A program made the translations under genes and the position numbers. This document shows, in pieces, positions 32,803 through 40,807 of a stretch of DNA of 40,810 bases; the first letter of the stretch is position 1; each line of letters opens with the position of its first letter. The notes under the pieces are model-generated. The model did no database searches and was not told where the DNA came from. It worked only from the letters and a program-made list of their open reading frames with translations. Source of the stretch: Clostridiales bacterium (GTDB taxonomy: Bacteria > Bacillota > Clostridia > Oscillospirales > Oscillospiraceae). The stretch is taken from positions 1 to 40,810 of the forward strand of contig JAQXKZ010000027.1 of NCBI GenBank assembly GCA_029010715.1. Reading direction: 5' to 3'.

Positions 32803-33999
32803 TCAACCGACGATGGCCTTGGTGTCTCTTGCGATAACAAGCTCTTCGTTGGTGGGGATGACAAAGACCTTGACTCTGGAGTCCGGAGTTGAAATCATGA
32901 TGTCCTCACCGCGCTTGGAGTTGGCTTCGTCGTCGATCTCGACGCCGAGGTAGCCGAAGTAGCCTGCAATTGCAGCTCTGGAGGACTTGGAGTTCTCACC
33001 GACACCGGCCGTGAACACGATCGCGTCTACACCGTTCATAGCTGCGACGTAGGAACCGGCGACCTTTGCGACCCAGTAGTGGAACATGTCGAGAGCCAGC
33101 TGAGCCCTGTCGTTGCCCTTGGAAGCAGCGTCATCGAGGTCACGGAAGTCGGAGGAAACGCCGGAAACACCCAGCACGCCGGACTTCTTGTTGAGTATGT
33201 TGAGCATCTCGTCAATGCTGATACCGTACTTGTTCATGATGAACTGAATAACGCCGGCGTCGAGATCACCGCAGCGTGTGCCCATCGGCAGGCCGACCAG
33301 AGGAGTGAAGCCCATGGAGGTGTCGACACACTTGCCGCCGTCAATGGCGCAAATGGAAGAACCGTTGCCCATATGGCAGGATACGATCTTCAGCTCTTCG
33401 ATGGGTTTGCCCATGAGTTCTGCGCAGCGGGAAGATACATAGCGGTGAGAGGTACCGTGGAAGCCGTAGCGGCGGATTCCGTCGTTCTGGTAGTACTCAT
33501 AGGGGACGGCGTACATGTATGCCTTGCCGGGCATGGTCTGATGGAAAGCGGTGTCAAACACGGCAACCATGGGAACATCGCCCATAACGTCTCTGCAGGC
33601 CTTTATGCCGGTGATATTGGCGGGGTTGTGCAGCGGCGCAAAAGGAATGCATTCTTCGATGGCTGCCATGACGGAGTCGTCGATTCTGACGGACTGGGAA
33701 AACTTCTCGCCGCCGTGGACGACGCGGTGACCGACAGCGTCGATCTCCTTCATGGACTCAACGACACCGTATTCCCTGCTGGTGAGCTTTTCGATAACGG
33801 CCGCGATAGCTTCGGAATGGGTTGGCATTGCCACATTCTCGTCAAAGACCTTCTTGTCCCCGACCAGAGGAGTGTGCTTGAGGTGACCGTCAATGCCTAT
33901 ACGCTCGCACAGACCCTTCGCCATGACCTGCTCAGTCTCCATGTCGATCAGCTGGTACTTGAGGGAGGAACTGCCGGCATTGATAACAAGAATTTTCAT
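32803..33999 (-). CDS. ackA: Acetate kinase
   Basis: A 398-residue acetate kinase of normal length. It begins KILVINAGSSSLKYQL (phosphate-binding), has VGHRVVHGGEKF at about 90, FDTAFHQTMP at about 145, YGFHGTSHRYVS at about 173, CHMGNGSSICAIDGGK at about 208 and the ATP-binding FTAGVGENS near the end. It makes ATP from acetyl phosphate during fermentation. No pta gene is in the window. AGAAAGG lies 11 nt before the ATG. It is divergent from tmcAL, whose enzyme also uses acetate. Confidence 0.97.
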   Translation of the reverse strand: MKILVINAGSSSLKYQLIDMETEQVMAKGLCERIGIDGHLKHTPLVGDKKVFDENVAMPTHSEAIAAVIEKLTSREYGVVESMKEIDAVGHRVVHGGEKFSQSVRIDDSVMAAIEECIPFAPLHNPANITGIKACRDVMGDVPMVAVFDTAFHQTMPGKAYMYAVPYEYYQNDGIRRYGFHGTSHRYVSSRCAELMGKPIEELKIVSCHMGNGSSICAIDGGKCVDTSMGFTPLVGLPMGTRCGDLDAGVIQFIMNKYGISIDEMLNILNKKSGVLGVSGVSSDFRDLDDAASKGNDRAQLALDMFHYWVAKVAGSYVAAMNGVDAIVFTAGVGENSKSSRAAIAGYFGYLGVEIDDEANSKRGEDIMISTPDSRVKVFVIPTNEELVIARDTKAIVG

Positions 34000-34024
34000 T
34001 ATTCATTTTTCCTTTCTGTTGCTA

Positions 34025-34053
34025 TTGTAAAAATCGCATTGTTCAGATAAAAT
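34025..34053 (+). promoter_or_regulatory. Promoter of tmcAL
   Basis: TTGTAA (34025-34030) and TAAAAT (34048-34053) are 17 bp apart. Predicted initiation near 34060 gives a leader of about 60 nt. It lies within the 5' leader region of ackA on the other strand. Confidence 0.6.
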
Positions 34054-34066
34054 AACCAACAGAGAT

Positions 34067-34094
34067 ATTTTAATACAATTACAGGAAAAATCAA
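34067..34094 (-). promoter_or_regulatory. Candidate promoter of ackA
   Basis: On the minus strand TTGATT (34089-34094) and TAAAAT (34067-34072) are 16 bp apart. Initiation near 34060 would start almost opposite the tmcAL start point, so the two transcripts overlap at their 5' ends. Confidence 0.5.
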
Positions 34095-34119
34095 GGATTT
34101 TTTAGGCGGGTGCATTTTT

Positions 34120-35316
34120 GTGAATGTAATCGGCATAGTCTGCGAGTATAACCCTTTTCACAGCGGGCATTTATATATGATTAATGAAAGCCGCCGGAGA
34201 CTTGGCGAGGACTCCGTGACGGTCTGCGTCATGTCCGGCGACTTTGTTCAGCGCGGAGAAGCGGCGCTGTATTCCAAGTTTGCGCGGGCTGAAGCCGCCT
34301 GCCGCTGCGGCGCGGATCTGGTGCTGGAGCTTCCTCTGCCATGGAGCGTCAGCTCTGCAGAGGGCTTTGCTGAGGGGGCGGTGTCAGTCCTTGCTGCGGC
34401 CGGATGCACGCATCTCAGCTTCGGCAGCGAGTGCGGGGAGCTGGAGCCACTCGCGGCGCTTGCGCGGGAAATACTGAATCCCGCGACTGCGGGGAAAATA
34501 AAGGACTGTCTTTCCGCCGACGCGAGTCTGTCTTACGCCATGGCTCGCCAGCGCGTACTGAGCGAAGCTCTTGGAGAAACGGGAGAGCTGTTGTCAGGAC
34601 CGAATAATATCCTCGCGGTTGAGTATCTCAAAGCCATATATAAGCATGCATATCCTATAATACCCATGACCGTGAAACGTATCGGAAGCGGGCATGACAA
34701 GGCGGGTGAGAGCGGGCCGAAGTCAGCCTCGGAGATTCGCGCGCTGATTGAGCGCGGCGGGGACGTTTCCGGATATATCCCCTCTGAAGCGCTGGAAGTG
34801 TATCGCCGCGAGTCGGAGGCGGGACGCGTGCGTCGTCCGGAGCTGCTGGAAACAGCGCTGCTTTCGCGCCTGCGAATGTTTGAGCGGCCGCACTATGAAG
34901 CGCTGCCCGACGCCTCGGACGGCGCGGGAATAAGGCTGTACAACGCGGTCCGTGAAGGCGGCAGTCTGGAAGAGATTACAGCTGCGGCGAGATCGAAACG
35001 TTATCCTCTTGCACGCATGCGGCGCATGCTGTACTGTGCCGCACTTGGCATTAGTGCAGAATGTACAAAGGGACTCCCCCCGTATGCAAGAGTACTGGCT
35101 GCCGATAAAAAAGCCTGCGCACTCTTAAGAAAACTGGAAGGAGAAACCGCAATTCCCGTGCTCACAAGGGCTTCCGCGGTCAGGAAATTCGGGGAGCGCG
35201 CAGAGCGGGTGTTCGCCGCAGGCGCATCTGCCCACGACCTCTATACACTTCAATTTGTAACAAATGATGACAAAAAGCCGGGTAATGACTGGCGAAGGGG
35301 TCCTTCTATTGTGTAA
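34120..35316 (+). CDS. tmcAL: tRNA(Met) cytidine acetate ligase TmcAL
   Basis: A 398-residue nucleotidyltransferase-fold enzyme of the TmcAL (YlbM) family. It acetylates the wobble cytidine of elongator tRNA-Met using acetate and ATP. Family features are GIVCEYNPFHSGHLYMI with the HxGH motif, CVMSGDFVQRGEAALYSKFARAEAA (positions about 38-62), and LSGPNNILAVEYLKA at about 163. The start is GTG 34120, with AGGCGG 10 nt upstream. It is divergent from ackA. No other tRNA-modification gene is adjacent. Confidence 0.93.
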   Translation: MNVIGIVCEYNPFHSGHLYMINESRRRLGEDSVTVCVMSGDFVQRGEAALYSKFARAEAACRCGADLVLELPLPWSVSSAEGFAEGAVSVLAAAGCTHLSFGSECGELEPLAALAREILNPATAGKIKDCLSADASLSYAMARQRVLSEALGETGELLSGPNNILAVEYLKAIYKHAYPIIPMTVKRIGSGHDKAGESGPKSASEIRALIERGGDVSGYIPSEALEVYRRESEAGRVRRPELLETALLSRLRMFERPHYEALPDASDGAGIRLYNAVREGGSLEEITAAARSKRYPLARMRRMLYCAALGISAECTKGLPPYARVLAADKKACALLRKLEGETAIPVLTRASAVRKFGERAERVFAAGASAHDLYTLQFVTNDDKKPGNDWRRGPSIV

Positions 35317-35367
35317 TTTATCCAAATTGCCCCTTTGTTGTAAGTGGAATTTAGTAATTAAAGTTTA

Positions 35368-35396
35368 TTGCAATTTACCGTGCAATAGTGCATAAT
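35368..35396 (+). promoter_or_regulatory. Promoter of the liv operon
   Basis: TTGCAA (35368-35373) and CATAAT (35391-35396) are 17 bp apart. The leader of about 80 nt contains GTGTC/GACAC (about 35421-35441), which can form a small hairpin, and ends in AGGAGG before livJ. Confidence 0.6.
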
Positions 35397-35481
35397 CAAC
35401 ATATCGTTACCGGGAAACATGTGTCCGCGCTCGAAAGACACGTCCGGTGACAAGGTGACAATCTGAATAGGAGGAACAAAA

Positions 35482-36690
35482 ATGAAAAAAATTATAGCAC
35501 TTGTTATGGCGCTTGTTATGGTCTTTGCTCTCTGCGCCTGCGGCGAGAGCTCTGCACCTGCTGCAGGCTCTTCTGATTCTTCCGCCAGCGGCGACAAAGT
35601 CGTCAAGATCGGCGTGTTCGAGCCCACTTCCGGCCAGAACGCGGCAGGCGGCAAGAAGGAGATACTCGGTATAGAGTATGCACACTCCCTGTACCCCACC
35701 GTCGATATCAACGGTGAGACCTACAATATCGAGCTCGTCTACGCAGACAACGCATCTGACGCTGCAAAGGCTCCCTCTGCCGCTCAGCTGCTCATCAGCA
35801 ACAATGTATCCGTTGTTCTCGGTACTTACGGCTCCGGCTGCGCCATTGCCGCAGGAGACCTGTTTGCCGAGGCAAATATCCCCGCGATCGGCACCTCCTG
35901 CACCAACCCCCAGGTCACTGCCGGAAACGACTACTACTTCCGCGTATGCTACATAGACCCGTTCCAGGGCGCAGTCATGGCGAGCTATGCACTCAAGCAG
36001 GGCTGCAAGAACTGTGTCGTTATAGTTGAGGCCGGCGACGACTACTCTGCGGGCTTCGGCAACTACTTCTCCGAGGCTATGCTCAAGGGCGGCGCTGCCT
36101 GCGACACCATCCCCTTCCAGACCGGTGAGACTGACTTCTCCACCATTATGGCCAACATCAAGTCCAAGGGCTATGACGGCATCTTTGCTCCGGTTTCCAT
36201 AGAGACCGCTCCTCTGATAATCAACCAGGCCCGTGAAAACGGCGTTGAATGCCAGATCATGGCAGGCGACACATGGGACGATATCTCCATTGCCGAGCGT
36301 GCCGGTGAGAATGCAAACGGCGTTTTCTTCTCCGCTTTCTTTGATGCAACCGATACCAGCAACGTAGCCGGCGTTGAGTTCAACAAAGGTATCCTCGAGT
36401 GGATCGCGGCCGACGCTACCAGGACCGAGAATAACGGCGGCACTGCCGATGCTATCTCCTCCGTTACTCCCTGCGGCTATGATGCATACATGGCAGCTTA
36501 CAATGCCATTCTGGCAGCACAGAGCACCGACGGCGCAGCTATCCGCGACGCTCTGGCAGGACTCGATGTGAAGGGCCTTGTCACCGGCGACCTGAAGTTC
36601 GACGATAACGGCGACGCCATCAAGAACTATGTTGCAATCAAGACCTTCCAGGACGGCAAGATCGTATTCTCTGACGCTTACACCGGCTAA
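35482..36690 (+). CDS. livJ: Branched-chain amino-acid type ABC transporter, substrate-binding lipoprotein
   Basis: A 402-residue extracellular binding protein. The signal peptide ends in a lipobox (ALCAC, lipid-anchored Cys about residue 20), then a Ser/Ala linker and the mature domain starting VVKIGVFEPTSGQNAAGG, typical of the LivJ/Peripla_BP_6 family. Later segments, GTYGSGCAIAAGDLFAEANIP cut around 115-135 and VIVEAGDDYSAGFG, agree. Codon use is strongly biased, fitting a protein made in excess over the permease. A terminator-like hairpin lies between it and livH. The substrate could be a branched-chain or other amino acid. Confidence 0.93.
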   Translation: MKKIIALVMALVMVFALCACGESSAPAAGSSDSSASGDKVVKIGVFEPTSGQNAAGGKKEILGIEYAHSLYPTVDINGETYNIELVYADNASDAAKAPSAAQLLISNNVSVVLGTYGSGCAIAAGDLFAEANIPAIGTSCTNPQVTAGNDYYFRVCYIDPFQGAVMASYALKQGCKNCVVIVEAGDDYSAGFGNYFSEAMLKGGAACDTIPFQTGETDFSTIMANIKSKGYDGIFAPVSIETAPLIINQARENGVECQIMAGDTWDDISIAERAGENANGVFFSAFFDATDTSNVAGVEFNKGILEWIAADATRTENNGGTADAISSVTPCGYDAYMAAYNAILAAQSTDGAAIRDALAGLDVKGLVTGDLKFDDNGDAIKNYVAIKTFQDGKIVFSDAYTG

Positions 36691-36725
36691 TAATCAATAG
36701 CTGATTTAAGCTGAATTATAAGCAC

Positions 36726-36774
36726 ACGGAAGCGTTTTCCCCGGCTGATTTATGCCGGGGAAACGTGCCGTTTT
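36726..36774 (+). terminator. Partial terminator (attenuating hairpin) between livJ and livH
   Basis: CGTTTTCCCCGGC pairs with GCCGGGGAAACG (one bulge) around TGATTTAT, extended by ACGG/CCGT, and is followed by TTTTAT. It would release most transcripts after livJ and pass some into the permease genes. A purine-rich stretch (36785-36820) without a gene follows. Confidence 0.75.
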
Positions 36775-36843
36775 ATGTATTATTAAGAGATACAGAGAAA
36801 CACAAAGAGAGACACAGAGTTTTTGATTTTAGGAGGCTGTAAT

Positions 36844-37731
36844 ATGCATACTGCCACATATTACATAGATTTGCTGCTGTCGGGAATCACGGTCGGCAGC
36901 CTTTATGCGTTGATTGCCATTGGCTACACCATGGTCTACGGCATCCTGCGCCTTATCAACTTCGCACATGGCGATATTTTCATGATGGCCGGCTTCTTCA
37001 TGGTCTACATCAGCGCTACAATGCCAATGGCAGTAGCTATCCCGGTTGTACTGCTTATGACGGTTCTGCTCGGCGTGCTTATTGAGCGCGCGGCGTATAA
37101 GCCCCTGCGCAGTGCACCGCGTATGTCGGTCATGATCTCAGCGATCGGCGTGTCCTACCTGTTGGAGAATCTGGCGACATATATTACCGGCGGCCTTGCC
37201 CGTCCTTATCCGACTATCCCCTTCCTGAAAGGTACCTTTATGGTCGGCTCGCTTTCTGTTAAGGTAATCACGGTTGTTACCCCGGTGCTTACCATCCTTC
37301 TTGTAGTTGCCCTTGTGCTCTTTATAAACCATACCAAGACAGGAATGGCCATGCGCGCAGTGTCCAAGGATTTTGATACTGCCCGCCTTATGGGCATCAA
37401 GGTCAATAACGTCATTTCGGTGACTTTTATCATCGGCTCGTTTCTTGCCGGTGTCGGTTCTATTCTTTACTTTACAAACTATGGCCAGGTCAGCCCTCTG
37501 ATCGGCGCAATGCCGGGCCTCAAAGCTTTTGTTGCTGCGGTGTTCGGCGGTATAGGCTCTATCCCGGGAGCTGTACTTGGCGCATACATAATAGGTGTCT
37601 GCGAGTCGCTCATCAAGGCGAACGACTCGATCTCAATATTCAGCAACGCCTTTACCTTTGCCCTGCTGATCATGGTGCTGCTGTTCAAGCCTAACGGAAT
37701 GTTCGGCGAAAAGCTGACGGAGAAGGTGTGA
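36844..37731 (+). CDS. livH: Branched-chain amino-acid ABC transporter permease LivH
   Basis: A 295-residue membrane permease with about eight hydrophobic segments. Family signatures are GSLYALIAIGYTMVYGILRLINFAHGD cut at about 17-43 and AFVAAVFGGIGSIPGAVLGA near 235, the loop that contacts the ATPases. ATG 36844 follows AGGAGG by 7 nt; the frame opens at 36823 but that start has no binding site. It pairs with LivM. The livM start is 4 nt downstream. Confidence 0.95.
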   Translation: MHTATYYIDLLLSGITVGSLYALIAIGYTMVYGILRLINFAHGDIFMMAGFFMVYISATMPMAVAIPVVLLMTVLLGVLIERAAYKPLRSAPRMSVMISAIGVSYLLENLATYITGGLARPYPTIPFLKGTFMVGSLSVKVITVVTPVLTILLVVALVLFINHTKTGMAMRAVSKDFDTARLMGIKVNNVISVTFIIGSFLAGVGSILYFTNYGQVSPLIGAMPGLKAFVAAVFGGIGSIPGAVLGAYIIGVCESLIKANDSISIFSNAFTFALLIMVLLFKPNGMFGEKLTEKV

Positions 37732-37735
37732 TATT

Positions 37736-38818
37736 ATGGCGAACAAGAAAAGAGATTTCATCCTGTCTGCTGTATTCGCGGCCATAATCGTTGCGCTGCT
37801 GGTGTACGTTGACAAGGAACAGCACTATTCAATGCTTGCCTCTGTTATACAGAAGGCCTCGATATACGCCCTGCTGGCGGTTTCGCTAAACCTGCTGAAC
37901 GGATTTACCGGCCTCTTCTCGCTGGGTCAGGCGGGTTTCATGATGCTCGGCGCCTATACATATGCAATTCTGACAATCCCGCTTGCACAGCATGCCAGCG
38001 TTTACCAGTACTTTGACGGCGGCATTGTCAATGTATGCCTGCCCCCGGCTGTTGCCATAGTTGCCGCGGGACTTGTGGCGGTGGTATTCGCGTGGCTCGT
38101 CGGCAAGCCCTGCCTCAAGCTCAAGAGCGATTACCTCGCTATTGCGACGCTGGGCTTTGCGGAGATCCTCCGTGCCATCATCCAGTGGGAGGTTCTCGGC
38201 CCTGTGACCAACGCCTCCAACATTCTGAAGAAATTTCCCAAGTTTGACAGCATCATGACTCCGGTCATCATTTCCGCCTTCTGCATTTTTCTCATTGTGC
38301 TGCTTATCAACTCTTCCTACGGCCGTGCCTTCAAGGCCATCCGCGAGGATGAGATTGCGGCTGAGGCCATGGGCATCAACCTCGCAAAGACCAAAATGCA
38401 GGCCTTCCTTACCAGCGCTTTCTTTGCCGGCGTAGGAGGCGCGCTTCTGGCTATGTTCCAGGCGAGCGTACAGGCAAGGTCCTTTACATCCGCTATGACC
38501 TATGAGATCCTGCTTATAGTCGTTATCGGCGGCATCGGTTCGGTCACCGGCTCTGTTATCGGCAGTTTCCTGTATATAGCCTGCTCTGAGTGGTGGCTGC
38601 GATTCCTCGACGACTCGCAGACCTATCTGGGCGTAAATATACCGTTTATGCGCGGAGGTTTCCGTATGGTTGTTTTCTCCGTTGTAATAATGCTGATCGT
38701 TCTCTTCTACCGCCAGGGTATTATGGGCACAAAGGAATTCTCGTGGCAGGGGATAATCAATTTCTTCAAACGGATTTTTTCGGCACGCGGGAGAAAGGCG
38801 GTAAAGGATAATGGCTGA
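37736..38818 (+). CDS. livM: Branched-chain amino-acid ABC transporter permease LivM
   Basis: A 360-residue permease with about ten hydrophobic segments. It shows ASIYALLAVSLNLLNGFTGLFSLGQAGFM (about 42-70), LKSDYLAIATLGFAEI (about 125) and the EAA-like loop VVIGGIGSVTGSVIGS near 265. The extra cytoplasmic tail is basic (KRIFSARGRKAV). The start codon follows GAGAAGGTG. The gene overlaps livG by 8 nt. It forms the channel with LivH. Confidence 0.95.
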   Translation: MANKKRDFILSAVFAAIIVALLVYVDKEQHYSMLASVIQKASIYALLAVSLNLLNGFTGLFSLGQAGFMMLGAYTYAILTIPLAQHASVYQYFDGGIVNVCLPPAVAIVAAGLVAVVFAWLVGKPCLKLKSDYLAIATLGFAEILRAIIQWEVLGPVTNASNILKKFPKFDSIMTPVIISAFCIFLIVLLINSSYGRAFKAIREDEIAAEAMGINLAKTKMQAFLTSAFFAGVGGALLAMFQASVQARSFTSAMTYEILLIVVIGGIGSVTGSVIGSFLYIACSEWWLRFLDDSQTYLGVNIPFMRGGFRMVVFSVVIMLIVLFYRQGIMGTKEFSWQGIINFFKRIFSARGRKAVKDNG

Positions 38819-39653
38819 AAACGTACTGCACATAGAAAATATAACCATGCAGTTCGGCGGCGTTGTCGCTGTCAATAACCTCACCCTGGATGTAAATCAG
38901 GGCGAGATAGTCGCACTGATCGGGCCGAACGGCGCGGGAAAGACTACTGCGTTCAACTGTGTCACCGGCGTATATGAGCCTACAAACGGGAAAATTGACT
39001 TTTTCGGCGAAACCATTGTTGAGAACTATCCGCAGGGCAAGATGAAAAAGCTCTACGCCGGAGAGAACATGGGCATGTATGATCATATTGTATCCCATAC
39101 TCCGGATGTTATCGCCTCCAGAGGGATCGCCCGTACATTTCAGAATATAAGACTGTTCTCCAAACTCAGCGTTTTTGAAAATGTTATCATTGCGAAGCAT
39201 ATGCGCGCAAAGCAGAATTTCTTCTCGGCTGCTCTTCACCTGAACCGCGCAGAAGAAAAGCGCATGCGCGAGGAGACGATGGAACTGCTCGCGGAGCAGG
39301 GGCTTGACAAGTTTAAGGACGATGTTGCCGGCAGTCTGCCCTACGGTATCCAGCGTCGTCTGGAGATTGCGCGTGCCCTTGCGACTGAGCCGAAGCTGCT
39401 TCTGCTGGACGAACCGGCGGCAGGCATGAACCCGCAGGAGACCCTCGATCTGGCTGCGTTCATTAGTGAGATAAGAGATAAGTATGAGCTCTCCGTTTTC
39501 CTCGTTGAACACCACATGGATCTTGTCATGAATATAAGCGACAGAATATACGTCCTTGATTTCGGCAAGCTGATCGCACAGGGTATACCTTCAGATATAC
39601 AGAGCAACACCAAGGTCATTGATGCGTACTTGGGGGTGAGCGAGGATGAGTGA
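38811..39653 (+). CDS. livG: Branched-chain amino-acid ABC transporter ATPase LivG
   Basis: A 280-residue ABC ATPase. The Walker A is GPNGAGKTT, the signature is LPYGIQRRLEIARAL, the Walker B LLLLDEPAAGMNP, and the switch histidine lies in VEHHMDLVM. It is longer than usual, with an insert around 60-105 (YPQGKMKKLYAGENMG), as in other LivG proteins. It drives transport together with LivF. It overlaps livM and livF by 8 nt each, so synthesis of the four is coupled. Confidence 0.96.
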   Translation: MAENVLHIENITMQFGGVVAVNNLTLDVNQGEIVALIGPNGAGKTTAFNCVTGVYEPTNGKIDFFGETIVENYPQGKMKKLYAGENMGMYDHIVSHTPDVIASRGIARTFQNIRLFSKLSVFENVIIAKHMRAKQNFFSAALHLNRAEEKRMREETMELLAEQGLDKFKDDVAGSLPYGIQRRLEIARALATEPKLLLLDEPAAGMNPQETLDLAAFISEIRDKYELSVFLVEHHMDLVMNISDRIYVLDFGKLIAQGIPSDIQSNTKVIDAYLGVSEDE

Positions 39654-40356
39654 GAATATACTTAAAGTAAATGATCTCAAAGTTAATTACGGCGGTATAG
39701 AGGCGGTCAAAGGAATATCCTTCGATGTACCCAGAGGAGAGATCGTTACTTTGATCGGAGCCAACGGCGCAGGAAAATCGACCACACTGAAAGCCATAGC
39801 GGGTCTCGTCAAACCAACTGCCGGGTCAATAGAATTTGAGGGCGACAGTATTACCGGTAAGGATTCGTCCGATATAGTATCAAGAGGCATAACGCTCGTA
39901 CCCGAAGGTCGGCGCGTCTTCTCAAACATGACCGTTCTTGAAAATATTAAAATCGGCGCATATCTTCGCTCAGATGATCTGACGGATGACATCAACTGGG
40001 TATATGATTTGTTTCCACGCCTGAAGGAGCGCAGCTGGCAGCTTGCCGGTACTCTGTCCGGCGGCGAGCAGCAGATGCTTGCCGTGGCACGCGCGCTGAT
40101 GAGCAGGCCGCAGGTAATAATGATGGATGAGCCGTCACTCGGCCTTGCGCCTCTGATTGTTAAGGGCATATTTGATATCATTAAAGAAATCAACAAACGC
40201 GGAGTTACAGTTTTGCTCATCGAACAAAACGCGAATATGGCTCTGAAGGCGGCAAACTATGCGTATGTACTGGAGACCGGCAAGATATCCATGTCCGGTA
40301 CCGGCGCTGAGCTGCTTGTGAACGAGGATGTCAAGAAAGCCTATCTCGGCAGCTGA
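39646..40356 (+). CDS. livF: Branched-chain amino-acid ABC transporter ATPase LivF
   Basis: A 236-residue ABC ATPase. Walker A GANGAGKST, signature LSGGEQQMLAVARAL, Walker B VIMMDEPSLGLAP and switch region LLIEQNANMAL are all intact. LivF proteins have this short, single-domain form and pair with LivG. ATG 39646 lies inside the livG end (8-nt overlap). It is the last gene of the liv operon; the nearest strong terminator is at 40591-40622. Confidence 0.96.
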   Translation: MSENILKVNDLKVNYGGIEAVKGISFDVPRGEIVTLIGANGAGKSTTLKAIAGLVKPTAGSIEFEGDSITGKDSSDIVSRGITLVPEGRRVFSNMTVLENIKIGAYLRSDDLTDDINWVYDLFPRLKERSWQLAGTLSGGEQQMLAVARALMSRPQVIMMDEPSLGLAPLIVKGIFDIIKEINKRGVTVLLIEQNANMALKAANYAYVLETGKISMSGTGAELLVNEDVKKAYLGS

Positions 40357-40379
40357 TTTGCGGGCTGAACCGGTAAAAA

Positions 40380-40590
40380 CTTTACTACTGAAAAACAACC
40401 GTTGCTGAGCAGTGAGACAAGTGAGCAGCGTGGGAGCTTGAGGGCTTGCATAAACTTGGATAATCCGCCGCAGAAAGGCTTGATTCATCGAGACTTTAGG
40501 GCGAAGCGGCATTTTGAAAACTTTCAAAATGCCCGGCGGCTTAGGTACAGGCAAAAAGTCCCTGAGGTTTCTCGACAATTCGACAAACCG
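40380..40590 (+). other. Structured gene-free stretch after livF
   Basis: No convincing gene is present. The sequence has a perfect 12-bp hairpin, GGCATTTTGAAA with TTTCAAAATGCC (40508-40533, loop AC). Outer pieces also pair, including TCGAGA (about 40488-40493) with TCTCGA (about 40571-40576), so some 90 nt can fold as one branched stem just before the terminator. This could be a 3' UTR element of the liv mRNA, a small RNA or a dispersed repeat. Confidence 0.4.
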
Positions 40591-40622
40591 AAAGAAGCAG
40601 ACCGTATGGTCTGCTTCTTTTT
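40591..40622 (+). terminator. Strong terminator of the liv operon region
   Basis: A perfect 13-bp stem (40591-40603 with 40608-40620) around the loop GTAT, with a T run formed by the end of the stem and the next bases. It is a textbook intrinsic terminator. Confidence 0.88.
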
Positions 40623-40642
40623 TATATTCAATGGAATGCATG

Positions 40643-40807
40643 TAATACTAATTCCTGATAGAAAGATTGAATCAGCAGCGAAGGGATATTGGTGCAAGAC
40701 AAGGCAGAGGAGCGCAGCCATACTGTATGTATGGCAAGCGACGATAACGATGTATTGCGCCAATAGGCCAAGCTGATATTAAAGATTTTAATCAACAATT
40801 AGTATTA
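40643..40807. repeat. Palindromic MITE-like repeat, about 165 bp
   Basis: The element is symmetric about position 40725. The ends are TAATACTAATT (40643-40653) and AATTAGTATTA (40797-40807), the centre is GCCATAC/GTATGGC (40717-40735), and in between ATCAGC and ATTGG-GCAA recur at mirrored distances. The whole can fold into one long imperfect hairpin. It has no coding capacity. Such features are those of a non-autonomous inverted-repeat element or large extragenic palindrome. The window ends 3 bp after the right end, so a target duplication cannot be judged. Confidence 0.6.

Noticed and set aside
33079-34050. Plus-strand ORF (323 aa) opposite ackA
   Set aside because: Acetate kinase on the other strand is unmistakable; the ORF runs through its start region and promoter.
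36785-36820. GA-rich repeated pattern before livH, considered as a CRISPR or tandem repeat
   Set aside because: The units are short and irregular; it is a purine-rich leader. No CRISPR array is present in the window.
40402-40776. ORF of 124 aa at the right edge
   Set aside because: It reads through a strong terminator and half of the palindromic element; its codons are unlike the other genes. I treat it as repeat-derived.
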